Assembly (NCBI GenBank): GCA_945643635.1
Contig: CALZFC010000062.1
Coordinates: 1,767,501 to 1,831,500 of the forward strand
Direction of reading: 5' to 3'
DNA from: Allodiplogaster sudhausi
Lineage: Eukaryota > Nematoda > Chromadorea > Rhabditida > Diplogasteridae
DNA length: 64,000 bases
Below, piece after piece: positions 1 through 14,389 of the stretch (within the stretch, counting starts at the first letter, position 1; the number at the start of each line of letters is the position of its first letter). The notes under the pieces are model-generated. The model searched no databases. It was not told the origin of the DNA and saw only the letters and a program-made list of their open reading frames with translations. A program made the translations under genes and the position numbers.

Positions 1-420
1 AGGAGTTGGTCAAGTCTGATAAAGAGAGAGACTGAGAGAGAGAGAGAGATATGGAGAGAGAGACATGGAGAGAGACGGAGAGAGTAGACAGAATTAGAAA
101 GAAAAGGGTTCAGAGAGATAGAGAGAAGGAGACAGAGAAAGAAAGAGAATGTTGGTATTCACACGAGTAGCTTGATTTTTTTAAAAATTTAATATTTTAA
201 AATAGAAACAAAATAGAAAAAATACAACAATTAAGTTTTTTGTGGAAATTTCGCTCTTGAATACAAACTGCCTAGCAAATTTCGCAATCTCTCCTGCTGC
301 CTCATTGTCAGGCATGACAAGGGACAAGGAAAGAGCATGATGGAGTTGAGGGGGAAGAGCTTCTCCCGAACCGCGATTCTTTATAGATACTCGAGTAATG
401 GGACGGAGGCCTGCGACAGT

Positions 421-468
<48 letters not shown>

Positions 469-483
469 AAGAGAGAGAGAGAG

Positions 484-514
<31 letters not shown>

Positions 515-536
515 AGAAAGCGACTGGGATAAGGAC

Positions 537-591
<55 letters not shown>

Positions 592-1094
592 AAGAAAGAC
601 AAGGAGAAAGGGGGAGAGAGAGAGACCCAGGGTTGGGAAAAGGCAGACTTGACGCTTTCATCATTTCACTTCGGCATTCATTTCGATGAGAGATCTTCAC
701 TCATTTCTCTTTCTTACTCTCTTTCCACCGCATCTCTTGCTTCCCCCTTTCTCTCTTTTCACTCCATCTCTCAATACACCGCCCTCTTTCTCTCACGCTC
801 TCTCTCTATCTAGCTTTTCAGTCCATCTCTCGCTTTCTGTCTCCCACTCCATCTTATCTCGAAGGGCCGCTTTATTTTCTCCTTTTATTCGCGATGCACA
901 CCAGGAATGGCAATGGCATTGCACCAAGAAGCTAGTCAACATGTGTTTGGCTATGGCCTCCCGGGCAAGAGAGATGAGAAATGCGCGGAGGAGAGGAAAG
1001 ATTACGGAGAAGAGGGTGGCGGAGAGAGAACTAGATAGAGAGAGAGAGAGATGGGCTGTGAAGGAGAGAGGGAGGGAGAGAGGGATTGAAGGAA

Positions 1095-1131
<37 letters not shown>

Positions 1132-4100
1132 CTGAGGCACGCTTTTAACACTTGATAAGCTAGAGGCATGCGGCGCACATCCGGACGAGCTGCTCGGGAC
1201 GGCCAGACAAAAAGGCCATGGAGATGCGAGAGAGAGAGAGAGAGAGAGAGAGAAACAGAGAGGGAGAGGGAGAAAGATAGCAGGATAGAGCTCAAGAGTA
1301 AAAAAAAATGGAAGCGAAATTTAGAGGGCGCGAGAAAAATGAACCGACGAAGGCTTGCATGAAACAATATATATAATCTGAAAAGCTAATGCTTAGGCCT
1401 GAGGATTCTCTTGCAGGCGAAAGTAGCTGATATGAGATAACAGAAACAAAGCAAAACGGACAACAATCCGTACTTGGGTATTAAAGCAGCGAGGGGGTGG
1501 GCAAAGCATTCAACTGAGCCCTCTTCCCCCTTCCACTAGTCATTGTTAAATGAGGTGCTTCAGGCAATGCTTTGATTAGAGAGCCCTCAGGAAAAGATGG
1601 AAAAGGGGCAAGAGAACACAGTTGGACATGGAGAAGAAGAAGGACGAGAAGGGCCAAGCAGAATTCGAGAGAGAAAAGGCTATGGCCAAATGGGCAAAGG
1701 AGAAGCAAGAGAGAAGATCTTTCATCCTTCTCTCTTGCTTTGAAAGGCCGCGATAGATTCCCAATGACGCCACAGCAAGATTCAGAGGCCATCAAATGGA
1801 ATGCAACTTTCTCAACTCTGACTTGGGTACGTGTCATGATACGAATTCTGGAGTAAGGGGAAAACCGCATGTTGAATTTTAACCATTAGAAAGAAAAAAT
1901 TGACAAAATTCATATATTGAAAATTCTATTGCGAAATATTTAACTAGCAATTTACAAGAACAACAATTTTTACGATAAATCGAGGTTTTTGAGCACAAAT
2001 TAGATTATTAGCTCCCTCACAAGTGCAATGATCTCGCTCTCATAGCAGAGATTCCTGCAGATTACGACTATTGCGAGACCAAGTGATAAATTGCGAAAAA
2101 AGACCGAGAGATGATCAAAGCTGATCTTCTAACGAAAACAGAGAAAAGCGAAATGAGAGAGAGAGAGAAAGAAAGCTATCATATCGTCGAGAGCTATTAT
2201 TCCCTGCCCATCTCACTATTTCATCTTTCCATAACACCTCTCCCTCGCCCCTTTTCTCTGCCCCAACTCCCCATATTCCCTTTTTGTCATTCCCATCCCC
2301 CATCCCTTTCCATAACATCTGCTTCTCCACTTGAGTCGTCTTCTCTGCTAAATCTGGCATGAATAGCTTCTGCTCGCTTCCTTTCGCTGTGTGTCCACAC
2401 CCCTCTCCCACTCATCAAAATCCGCCAAGGAACTAGTACGCAATGAGATGATGGGGCGAGAAAAAGCGAGAGCGAGAGAGAGAGAGAGACAGAGATCGAA
2501 GAGAAGCAAAGACCGAGAGAGGGAAGGATGAGAGAGGGACAAGAAAAGAGGGAGAGATATAGATAGAGGCAGAGAAAGAAAAGGAGAGAGAGGGAACAGA
2601 TAAAACGTACTAAAACAAATGATGTTCCGCCTGGTCGGCCGCCTTCTTAATCCGTGCACATCTCAATCGACGATTACGTCGATGAGTCCAGTCGAAGCAT
2701 ATGCGTACTTTGGCAAGCCTCTTATCTCTACCTCTCTCTCTATTGCTTTCTCTCTCTTTCTCTCTCTCTCTTACTTTATCTCTCGCTCTAACTTACTGCT
2801 TTTAGCCACGTCTCTAAACTGACCATGATCTCCCTTCCGAACGGCCTTAATCCTACATCACCTTCAAAGCCAGGTGCCACATACTCTCTCAGCTAACAAA
2901 ATTTGTAGATCATCTGTTATTAACCGGGGCAGATCTCAGCTTGGGTGCGCAGGGTTGATTCATATATGAAAAATGATTGCGAAAGGGAGTGATTAGAGCG
3001 TTGAGCGCAAAATGAAGCGATGAAATTCTAGAGGTGAGACTCGGATCAGAATTTAAAAAGAGTTACGAATTATTGGTTAACTCAGACCAGCCACACGAGA
3101 TCAATGCTATTAATATCTGTCCACTTCACCTATTTCATCCATCCCAAGATGCCTCCTCACCATCTCATTCATCCAGAATTGTTACTTTCCTTATCTACTC
3201 TTGAGTAGCCACTATTTGAATCTGGTCAGGAAGTACGTGAAGAGCGGATTAAGATGAGAGAGACAGTGCGAGAGAGAGAGAGAGGGAGAGAGAAAAAGAG
3301 AAAACCGATTCAGTGCTCGGAGGAAGTCACAGCAGGAGTTCTCTTTCATCCGTGCCGCTTTTGGACGAGAAGTAAGATCATGTGCAGATGGCATTCAGAG
3401 AACCAAAATGGGGAGTGAAAATGCAGCGAGCTAGCGACAGAAAGAGAGAGAGAGAGAGAGAGAAAGAGAGATAGAGAGCGACAAAAAAAATGAGGGAAAC
3501 GTAGACACTAATCAATAAAGGCGGAATGACGGAACGTTGTCAAAACAGATTCCGTATAGGATCTTCATGAAAGAAAAAAAATCAGGAAGAGACACTATTT
3601 TCACAAAATTAGGCAAAAGTGTAACAAAGTAAAAAAGGTAAATGTTGGCAAAAATACATGAGCACATTTTTAACACCTTTTTGCATGCTGTTAGGAACTC
3701 ATGGATGGCAGCGTGTAAGACAAGCAGGAAGGCCTCCGTAGCTAAGCCAAGGGTTAGCTGGCAGGGAGTGGGACGGAATCCAAACAGGGGTGCGAGAGGG
3801 TAGCCGGAAGGAGTTCTCACAAGGAGAAGACAGCTAGGCAAGGCTGGATACATCGAGGAGGCACATCTACCTGCTCCAGGAATCCGGTCTGGACTCAAGC
3901 ACATTTCTCACCCGAAGGTGCAGTTAGCTGCAGTTAGGCAGGTGGCAGGAAGGGAGTAAACAGAAAAGGAGATATGACAGAGACTGATTGTGAGAGAGAG
4001 AGAACGAGAGTTCGAGCGAGAGAGAGAGAGAGAGATTACATGCTTTCATACACGGGCATCACAACTGACAAGCAAGGATTGAGGCCTTGATCGTATCGGT

Positions 4101-4747
4101 CAAATGAAGGCAAGGGGAGTCTTTACGTGAGCGCGAGAAGGATGGTCAGTAGCGCAGACGGTAAAGATGTAAACAAAAAGTATGTGAGAGAGAAAGAGAG
4201 GGAGAGAAAGCAACAGAGGAGGAGACGAAAGCGAGGCAGGGAGCTAGGAGAGAGAGAGAGAGAGCAGAGAGAAAAAGAGGCATGCAGACAAGGAATGACC
4301 GGATGGATTAGCCTAGAACATGCTTACAAGTCGCTTCTGTGCCTCTTCACTCTCTCTCTTTCCCTCCGTATCGCCTTTTCTCCTTCAGGCTGCAAACAAA
4401 TTCACCCTCGGCTTATGGCTTCAACTCTCCTGGATTGATAGAGAGGCGGCTGCGTTAAGCGAGAGAATGTGTGAAAGACCGAGAGGTGAGAGATAGGAAG
4501 AGAGCGAAAGAACAGAGAAATTCAGAAGTTGGAGAGGAACTTCAGATTAATGTGATATGTGATATACAGCTGGGACACATGAGAGGAGATTTTGGTAGCA
4601 AAAAGAAGGTAAGAAAGAGAAGAATAAAGTACAGTATGACATTTCATAGTTCCTCGGCCAACACCTGCACCTCTACATTTATGACGTGAGATGGCGAGAC
4701 GAAGGAATTTGGACTGCCACAAGAAGGAGGACATACGAAGTCAGAGA

Positions 4748-4798
<51 letters not shown>

Positions 4799-5211
4799 GA
4801 ACAACAAGGCATTTTTTTTCCTTAGATTTAAAACGAATAGTGATAGTAAGGGTGCTCCCTGTTTTTAGCTTCCAACAATAACACACTGGCACTTCATTAT
4901 CGGTAGGGAAGAAGAAAGGTTCCATTGTTTACTTTACAGCGAACTTCTATGCGACTATTCTGAAAGCAAAGTGTCTGTGAACAAAGAAAGCATCAAATCT
5001 CTCTCTCTCTCTCTCTCCTCTTTTTCTTTCTCTCTCACTCTCCGAACCCTTGGCATAATTCTTCAACCAACAGCAAGAATCCCCACGATTTGCAGCTTTC
5101 CACAGAGACAAGTGAATGATGGCAAAGCGAAGAATAATGTTCCGTGGAGTAAACTTATGATTAGCAAAGTTCCATGTCGAACTTGCAGCCCGCACAGAGA
5201 GGAGAGAGAGA

Positions 5212-5255
<44 letters not shown>

Positions 5256-5600
5256 AAGATAGAGCGAAAGAGAAACGGAGAGGGATCAACAGATCGTTCA
5301 AGATGCCTAACCTCCCAGAATTGCACAACTGTTCCGCTTTCCTATGAACCTCCAAAGGGAACAACAATCTTTCAAAAGAAGGGGAGAACAACGAAATTCC
5401 CCTTTGGCTCTTGAGATTAAGGTACTCCAGCTTTTTTTAATAATGATACGAAGATCACCGCTAAAGGGCTCGCAATTTGAAATGGAAGTGAGGTTGGGAA
5501 GAGATAAGACAAAAAGTTGTCAATCTCGGAATAAAGCGGAATAGGGGGACTCTTTACCTGTTACTTCCGCTCTCTCTCTCTCTCTCTCTCAAACACACAC

Positions 5601-5636
<36 letters not shown>

Positions 5637-8301
5637 AGTAGTCCCGCCTGAACTAGCACAATAGCAGAGAATTGGGCCAGGCTTCTTGATTAGGGGGAGA
5701 GAGAGAGAGAAAGAGAGAAAAAAGATACCGGCATAATAGCATAGTGTAATAAAGGAAATGTATAAGAAGAAGAAAAAATGCGCGAAAAAGAGTCAGGCCA
5801 AAAGCGAGAACGGAAGCTCTAAATAACGGGCGAACGCAATCCGCCTGGTCCTAAATGACTCGCTTTCTTTCTTTAACTCTCGCGCTCTCTCTTCACTCTT
5901 CCTCCTTTTTCTCGCAAGGTTTAATGTGATGGGAAACAGCAGCGCTTTCACCCTCGCCAAGTAGCATTACACCAGAACGTTTGAGGGTAAATTGGAGAAG
6001 AGTTATGAAGTGGAGGAGAGAGCGAGAAGTACAGAAAATCTAGAAGACTAAGGATGCATAAGGAGATCTCTACGGGCAGGTAACGAGAATAAAACAAACA
6101 AACAATCAATGAAACTGAAACTAATAACAGTGATCTGAACTCGTTTCATTTGCATAACGCCAATGGTTGTGTTCACAATTTCGAATAAAACTGGGAATGT
6201 CCAGATACGTAAAAGAATAGAAAGGAGATTTTTTTTATTGAATTACATTAAGCGGTTAATTACATGAAGAATATTTTGATAACCAACTGGAAACGCAGTA
6301 TTGAAGAAATAGACGACAAACGCTGGAATATTGTAAAATCGACCGACAGAAAGTTAGATAAAAAGAGTGCGAGAGCGAGCGAAGAGTGTGAAAGAGAGAG
6401 TGAGAAAGAGAGAAACACCGAATACCAACAGCTGCGCAAAGAAAGGGTGTGACCATAAGCTCTGCAGCCGGCATTCTTGTGATTCTGCTGCCTGGAAGAC
6501 TACCACCAAAGGCGGTAGGGGAGGAGGCCAGGAGGGTTCGAGAAAGAAAGTGGATAATGGTTAGGTGTGAGGAGGATATTGATATAGCTCTGGAGAAAGA
6601 GGGTGAGAGAAATAAGGAGGAGAAAAAGAGTGAGAGAGAGAGAGAGAGACAGTGGGGGGGGAGAGAGAGAGAGAGGGAGAGAGGGGGAGAGAAGGAGGGT
6701 CCGAGACAGTGATAAAAAGCTCTGTGTTATAGAAATGCGATCTTCTTCCGCATTCGCTCGTTCTGCAATCTTCCGCATATAATCGCGGTTGTGCCTAGGA
6801 ATGGTCGGTCGGGCCTTTCTATCTCTTGATTCCTCCTCTCGCTTCACCCAATCTTCTCTCTCTCTCCCTCTCTCTCTCTCTACCTGCTGAGACACCAATG
6901 TCCCCTTTGCAGAGAGTGGATAATCTGTTCTGCTCTCCCTCTCTCTCTCTCTCTCAGCTTCATCCTCCACGCTCAGCATTTAGTCCATTGTGCCGCGCCC
7001 CCGGAATACAAAAGGTCAAGAGGGCGGCTGGCGTATATCCATTGCGCCGCATACTCTTCCCCACCCAATACTCCCTCCTTCTCTTTCTATCTCACACTTA
7101 CTTGCTGCCTTTCCCGTGCTCTCTCACCCGGTCTTCATCTCTACGGCCTCTCTTCCTCTGGTATAATCATTATTCCCAATCCTCCGTACTCTCTCTCACA
7201 ATCTGTCCTTCTCCTCTCTCTCTCTCTCCTCTCTTCCTTCTCAGCCAAAAGTAATATCCACTCGGCCATAAGTACATAAAAGAGAGATGGCGTGTGCCAG
7301 TTGATATCCATACAAATCCTCTCAATGTCAGAAGAAGTCGACATGGCCCACACTCAGCCATTCAAAATGGACTTGGTCCTAAGCCGCTATTCAAAGAACC
7401 TGACAAATTGGGTAGCGAAAGAGAGAGAGAGAGAGAGAGCGAGAGAGAGTACAGACAGGAGAAATAGTGCATTAAGACCTCCAGACCGAATGGGGATCCC
7501 CTTATGGGGTTCTGCAGCTCATTCTCAGACAACTGCCACATTCAGTTCACTATCCAGAGAAGTGATGCGAAGGCAGGCCGACTCACATTAACAGTTGACA
7601 AGAACTTTAAATCTGGAAGAGGAAGAGAGACAGGGAGAGACAGACAGACGAAGAAAAAATGTGAAAAAGAAACAATGTGACAAAGCATATGTAATTGGGA
7701 GGCCTTCATGGCTTAGGGTTAGATGAAATGTAGTGTTTCAAAGGTAACAACTGAGGAATACGGAGAGGGAGAGTGAGAAAGGAAGAAAAGGAGTGAGTGA
7801 TATAGGATGGGAGAGAAAGAACGAGAGAGAGCGAGAGAGAGATAGAGAGAGAGAGAGACAGAAAGAGAGATACACCAATAGAGGGAGAGAGTGTGGGTAA
7901 GCCGTATCTTGATCCACTTCTGTTCTCACGGCAACTGGATGAATCGTTGTTCCGTAAAGTTCCACCACCCTCTTTCATTTCAATCAGTTTATACATCAAT
8001 CACTGAAAGACCATGCTGAAGGAAAACAAGGACAGTAACCCATCCTGAAGAAAGGAAAGAAAGGAAGAATCCAGGCTCTTGTACCATATTCTGATTGTGA
8101 GATAGCTCTAAAACGAACAGATTTTTTAAATAAAATTTTTTAAATATGAGGCAAGTTAGTGCGTGAGAGAGTGATAGTATGAGAGAGAGACAGAGAGTAA
8201 GAAGGAGAGAGGAAGACAAAGAGAGAGAGAGTGATACAAAGAGAGATTGATGCAGAAAGAGAGAGTGAGACTAAGCGAGAGAGAGAACGAGCGACAGAGA
8301 A

Positions 8302-8335
<34 letters not shown>

Positions 8336-8761
8336 GAAAACTCCCCGTCTGGCACAAACCTTAGAATAAAAGGTCACATGCGCAGGCCTCCTCAACAATA
8401 ACTGCGGTCCACATTTCGCGCCAGAATAATGTTGAAAAAATGCCTGAATTGGAGTAGCAAGAACAGCTGTCGCGGGGGACACGAATAGGACAATGACCGA
8501 TGGAGCGCTGAGATAGAAAGGATCCTTCATTCTCTCTCTCCCCCCTCTCTTTCCATCTCTCTCTCCTCTCTGTCCGTATCTCTCTCCCTCTCTCATACAA
8601 TATGCATCACTCACACTATCTCCACGTTCATTACCGAACACTGCGCAAACAGCGAGGAACATTCGCGGAGGACTCTGTGCAAGTTTAGTCTGTAAAGATC
8701 GCACTGAAGCTCAGAAAACGGCTACTTAGCTTTGAAGTTTGGACAGGAGAGAAAGAGAAAC

Positions 8762-8794
<33 letters not shown>

Positions 8795-9151
8795 GAGAGA
8801 GAGATAGTAAGGGGTTAAAAAGAAAGCGGGGGGAACGAAAGACAAAAAGATTCAACTTGTATAAAACACGGTCAAGACAAGCAAGTATTCTGATGGTGAG
8901 AACGAATCGCACCTGTTGAGTTGAATCGCACCTGTCTAGGAAAAAGAGGGTGATGGTTGGATGCAAGAGAGAGAGAGAGAGAGAGGAGAGAGAAAGAGAG
9001 AGAGAGGAGAGAGAGAGAGGAGAGAGAAAGAGAGAGAGAGGAGAGAGAAGGAGAGAGAGAGAGAGAGAGAGAGAGCTGGAGCAAGACACAGTCATTCCCA
9101 CAAACCCTTCAGGGCACATTGAAGAGCAAACGCAATGTGGAGAGAGAATGC

Positions 9152-9191
<40 letters not shown>

Positions 9192-9203
9192 AGAGAGAGA
9201 GAA

Positions 9204-9245
<42 letters not shown>

Positions 9246-9306
9246 AGAGAGAAGAGGGGGAGAGAAGAGAGAGAGAGAGAGAGAGAGATAGAGAGAGAGA
9301 GAAGAC

Positions 9307-9368
<62 letters not shown>

Positions 9369-11636
9369 CTGTTGCAGGAGCAACCGGGTTAGCTAACACG
9401 CTACAACTTCTCCACTCAGCTCTTGCACCATTCCTCCCCTCTCACAGCACTCGGACACATCCGACGTGACAGTCGTGAGAGAAGTGAGTAGAGAAAGGAA
9501 GAGAGAGTGAGAGAACGAGAGGAAAGAGAGATACAAATAGAAAGAAAGAGGAAATGGAATAAAGACGAGTCAAATTATTCACTCACGAAACTTCGTCCAT
9601 TATTTCATTGTTCGCCGGTTTACTGGACAACTCTCTCTTGTTTTCATTCCATCTCCTAACCGCTAGAAGTGCCTATATTTGTTTACGCGGAAGACTGCAA
9701 ATCAACATTGACCTCTCATGTCCAGAAACAATCTCAAGGCCTTGATGGTCTCAAGGAAGTGCAGCAGTAAACCACATCAGGATCGTCATATTATTTTGCA
9801 AGGACGGAGAGGCATAAGTGTCGGGGAGGAGCACCATCAAGGAGAGAATGGGAGGGGGGATGGCTGCTAGAAATGGGCTGTCACTTCTCCCTTAAGAGTC
9901 TCCCGCCAACCTCTTTCATAATGTGGTTCATTTGCAGCCCGTTCTCTACAATAACAAACGCGTGCACTCTACCATAAGGCAACGTTCCTTGCCATCCGCC
10001 TCATTACATTCGTGCAACCTTGAAGCATAAGAGGGAACAGCTTTGGGAAAATGTTAAAGATAGATCGAAAGAAAGAAAAAGAGAGAGAGAGAGAAGACCG
10101 AAAAAGCTTGTTCTAAAACGTATATTCTAGCCATCGCTAGCATACCAAGAAGAAGAGCCCCTCGATCCTGTCTCTTCCTCTGCCTTTACCTTTGCCTGTC
10201 AATCTCCACCTACAACAACGGCGTCCCTCAAGCACAAATTGGTCGATGAGACCAGTGCAGGGGGCTTAATTACCTATGCGTTTCAAGAGTTGGTCCAGGT
10301 CGAGATTCGCGAGTATGACAGGAGAGTGAGAGGGAGAGAAACGAAGGAGAGCGAGACAGACAAAATAAGGACTTGGACGCATTTCATTTCTCTCTCGAAA
10401 GCAAGTAGCCAAACGGGAAGATGGAGAGAGAGAAAGCGAGAGACAGAGAAACAATGCAAATAGAAGAGATAGAGAATACAAGTGTATGAGGTATGCAGGT
10501 TTTCTAGAAGCCGAAATCGTTCACAGAAGCTATGATCTTTCTCTCTTGTCTCCCTCTTCTATATCTTGTCGATCTCCGCGCGCTCTCTCTCTCTCCCATC
10601 GAAATTCTTGTTTTGAAGCGCCAATTTTGAATATATTCTCGACCTCGCATTGCCTAGTACCATTTTCGGGAGCAGTCTCCTCCCTTCTGCTGAGAAGTCA
10701 ATTACTGGCATCTGTCGCAATGCGCGGGCATGGCCGGTCGGCCAGAACAGGTGGGGGAGATAAAAGGGAGAGAGAGAGAGAGAGACGAGGAGAGATAGAG
10801 ACTAGGGAAGAGAGATAACGAGAAAGAGGATGAGAGAGAAAGTGAGAAAGGGGATGAGAGAGCGAGAGAGACTGAGCCGAGAGTGATTAGATGAGAGAAT
10901 TGCAACAACTAGAGGGCGGTCAGAAATCAGAGCGAAAGAAGAAAAAACATGACTCTCTTAACAGGTCAATCATCTAAAGAGCGAATAATAGGAAAGAAAT
11001 ATGCAACCATCAAAAAATAAAGAGGCAAAGTTCAACTGGGATTGTAAAGCCCAGATGTAGATCTATGATGACCACAAGGTATTCGATGTGGGGCTATCTT
11101 CGAATTGAGGGATTATCAATTAAACATGTCTAGGAAGGAGCACACAGAAATACACCGAGAACGCAGAGGAAAAAAGGAAACCGTTTAATTGGTTTGTTTT
11201 CAAATTTAGTCACTTTCACATAAAAGCTATATTTACTCATTTGTTAATACCGATTGGGATAAAGCAATCGATATTAATTAACGAAATCAGCAATCCATGC
11301 GAAATGTCAAAGGATATAACATGAGAGCCACTTAGGAAATATAGGACAGCACTTACGGCGTGCGACAGGGGGGGGCTGGAAAGGGGGTGAAGGAAGTCGC
11401 GTTTCGTAGATCCCCCTTGAAGTCACAAAATTGAGGTGGCTAAAAGAGGTCAGGAATAAGCCGTTACGAGGATTAAAAAAAAAGTTTTTTTTTTCAGGAA
11501 GACAATAGTTCTGAATTCACGTTACACACGACGAAACCGTAAATGACAGGCATAGAAAGGGATATGGATGTAAGATGTATTCATACAACATTTCAAGTCA
11601 TTCATCACTAGCCTATAAAGCAGGAGTGAGAGAGTG

Positions 11637-11681
<45 letters not shown>

Positions 11682-11982
11682 GAGAGTGGTTGAAAAGAGA
11701 AAAAGAGGCGGAGAGATAGGGGGGAGGGAGAGATTGAGAAAGTGAGTGCGAGACAGAAAGAAAGGAGGAGAGAGACAGAACGACAGAACTACAGAGAATC
11801 ACATCTCAAGACTATGTCTGAACAGGTGTGTGCGTGGCAGAGGTGACAGTGGTGGATCTGATGAGAAAGGCAAAGAAAGGATGGAGAGGAGTGCTCTGGT
11901 AAAAGCTAGTAGAGAGAGAGAGAAAAAAAAGAGATGGAGAACATAGAGAAGGACAGAGAGCTATAGAAAATAAGCGGACAGC

Positions 11983-12029
<47 letters not shown>

Positions 12030-12060
12030 CACCCAGTTGATCAAGAAGCTTCATCTATCA
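1..12060. repeat. Region dominated by (GA)n/(CT)n arrays, no recognisable gene
   Basis: This stretch is a succession of imperfect GA-dinucleotide arrays separated by 100-600 bp of mixed sequence. The clearest blocks are near 421-592, 1096-1131, 1222-1252, 4754-4794, 5215-5252, 5572-5632 (CT, with a short CA run), 6660-6690, 8300-8334, 8760-8803, 8966-9075, 9158-9370, 11640-11690 and 11990-12028. Open frames across them encode only Ser/Leu or Arg/Glu strings, as expected from reading GA or CT arrays, so I do not call them genes. The interspersed unique sequence shows no family I recognise and no convincing splice-bounded exon on either strand. Confidence 0.85.
8966..9370. repeat. Largest (GA)n microsatellite block
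   Basis: About 400 bp of nearly uninterrupted purine (GA, GGA and GAAA variants), broken once near 9076-9150 by unique sequence. The strand is almost pure purine, so the duplex is a homopurine-homopyrimidine mirror-type tract. The long Glu/Arg and Ser/Leu frames here are products of the repeat. Confidence 0.9.
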
Positions 12061-13154
12061 TAGTGCACATAAACACTGGCACGTCACGCGATCTCTCACA
12101 CAGGTGATGATTGAAGGGGTTCAATGAAAGAAGAAGACTCGGTCAATGGAGGTTCCATTGCTATCTACCTCTATCTCCCTCTCCTCACTCTCTATCTTCT
12201 TCTCGCTCCCCGCTCTTTCATTCTCTTTTTCTCTCTCCTCCTGGTTCACCCCCACTTCTCTCTCTCTCTCTCTCTCTTTTCCTCTACCTTTAGCAGAACT
12301 GTCATAGACGAGCAAAAAAGGCTGGAGCATTACATAATTCTGTTACACTTTCGCAATACTTTTCTATTGCTAGTTCCTTTTGCACTTAAAAAAAAATCCA
12401 TAAATCGTCCGATATGCAACTAGTTTGGGTATCCTACACCTCTCCGTGATTCGGCGCTGTCAGAATAGATCTAACAATTAGGAAGTGTCTTTACGGTATA
12501 AATGATGCTTGTGCACAAGTAAACATGATACAGTTTACGAGGACCTAATTAGGCGAGACAACTAGTGAACTTTTACGCTTTTTAAAGAAAACTCTCGCTG
12601 TGTCACATCGCTTTTGGTTAGTTCTCAGGGAACAAGGAAGACTCAGCGAAATTAACATAAACATTATGACCATTCTACAAGTTAGATTATTTCTAGAATT
12701 TAGCAACTAACGAAAACACAGGCTAGCTTAATACGTTGTGAAAAAGTGAGATAACGAATGGATTCAGCTCACATTTCACAGTATTCCACTTTAATCACTG
12801 CAAATGTTCATTATATAGACAAGTAGGCTTTTGTAGTTCGCAAAGAAGACTTACAAACGTTATGCCCGCCATACTCAGTCCAACAATCAAATACATCTAA
12901 AATAAAGGGAAGAAAAACAATCCGTCCAACAGTTTGCAAGTACTTAAATTCCAAGCAGAATGCACTCTGAGCACCACGTTAAAATGGATTTATTGTTAGA
13001 AGAAGCCTTCTGAAGAATGGAACTATATAACACCACCTTTTGATTAAACTTATGTACATTTTGGAGCTCCTGATGCTACTTTTTAGTCGCTTCGCTTTCT
13101 CTCCTTCCCGCTTTTAATTCTCAAGGTTACTGTAGTTCCTCAAATCTACCATAC

Positions 13155-13255
13155 CTTCAATTCCGACGACTTGATCACGAATCTGCGCTTGAAGACGCGC
13201 ATCGGAAACGTATTCAAGGAGATCGTAGATCTGGTAGATGCACGGATGGACAGAT
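13155..13255 (-). CDS. Candidate minus-strand coding exon, unidentified protein
   Basis: On the minus strand this segment lies between a CTTAAG acceptor and a GTATGG donor. One reading frame gives a natural-looking amphipathic peptide of 33 residues (starting SVHPCIYQIYDLLEYVSD and ending DQVVGIE). It starts needing two bases and ends in phase 1. The only comparable segment upstream on the same strand, 14300-14389, ends in the matching phase next to a GTATGT donor, so the two can be joined without a stop. I do not recognise the family. A further possible downstream exon, 12855-12896 minus (14 codons, hydrophobic, between TTTTAG and GTAAGT), would need a different phase. This could still be chance. 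Confidence 0.35.
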
Positions 13256-14299
13256 CTTAAGGTATTTATAAATATAAACCTTAAAATAAGGATACTTTCA
13301 CAAATATTGATAAATAAATAAACTTTTATAAATGAACGAATGAATAAATAGATAAATAGGTTTAAAACTCACAACCCGTGAACAGGTTTTACCAGGAGAA
13401 TAGCTATCTCGTACACCCAAAAATGACATTTTAAACGACTTTGACTGAATCTCTGAATATTATTCTCCTTAAATTTACTTTCATCAAAACCAGTTATGCC
13501 AAATTTTGGAGCTTTTTTTCTCGTTGGGCAACTATTAATATCACTGTTATTAAACTGAATGCAACCTTGGCAATCTGCCAACTCCAATCGGAGAGTTTTT
13601 AATTTTAACAATTATAAAAAAAGTTATAAATAAGAAGTAAGAATCGCACTCGAATCGATGTATTTCTGTCTTAATCTGCTCCGACTGGTGATTTCCTCCA
13701 AAGTAGGGAGGAAGTGTTGATCGACCAAGAGATGCCATGTCCACCGCCTAGAGCAGAACGTGGAAGAATGGAGGGCAGAACGGGAGAGGAGAGCAGTCGA
13801 TATTTGAAGCCTGCAAAGTAGACTCTTTCATCTACTTCTATCTTTCTCTCTCTCTCTCTCACTCATTTTGTTCCCTCAATCTATATACCCTCATCTCTCT
13901 CATACGCCCTCTAGCCAATCAAATACCATATTTCTCTCCCATGAGTCGCAACTATTTGCGTAAGCCGATTGAATCAATAGCGAAATCAAAGACAAAAGTA
14001 GAAGTTCAGTAGAAAAAAAGAGAAGTCTTTGTGTGCTGTGATCACACGGTTATTACGACATAAATTATATTTAAAAAATTGATATAAAAAATTTAAATCT
14101 AAAGTGTTAGGACAAATTTTTTTGAGCTGCCCTATAATTGCCTTTGATTAATATTCTATGTACTAACAACACTTCATGCGGTAAACCCTCTATTTTTTTG
14201 CTTAAAATTTATATTCCTTTTGCTGGACCGAACAAGTAAGAACACCAGCTAGGAAAAATATTAACGCATGAATAATATATTTAAGAAAAAAAAACATAC

Positions 14300-14389
14300 C
14301 TTGAATCAAACGAGAAGATAGTTGAAGAGATCACCGCTCTCACGAACAAGAAGACATCGCAGGCTCTCCAATGGCTGAAAGAGGCTCGC
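14300..14389 (-). CDS. Candidate minus-strand coding exon, unidentified protein
   Basis: A 90-base minus-strand segment between a GACTAAG acceptor and a good GTATGT donor. The frame that joins in phase to 13155-13255 is open through all 90 bases and encodes a hydrophobic stretch (core FLFVRAVISSTIFSFDS). The plus strand is also open here and reads as a Lys/Glu-rich peptide ending at a TGA near 14415, so strand is uncertain. The phase agreement with the neighbouring minus-strand candidate is the main reason for preferring this orientation. Confidence 0.3.

Noticed and set aside
337..813. Long Arg/Glu and Ser/Leu open frames here and at about 8685-9469, 22581-23000, 26833-27170, 28115-28570, 36136-36610, 61832-62466 and many similar places
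   Set aside because: They are translations of GA or CT dinucleotide arrays, which lack stop codons in several frames. They have no domain content or consistent start.
3512..3904. 130-residue minus-strand open frame without obvious repeat composition
   Set aside because: No recognisable family, the C-terminal third is AT-derived low complexity, and there is no convincing splice or start context.
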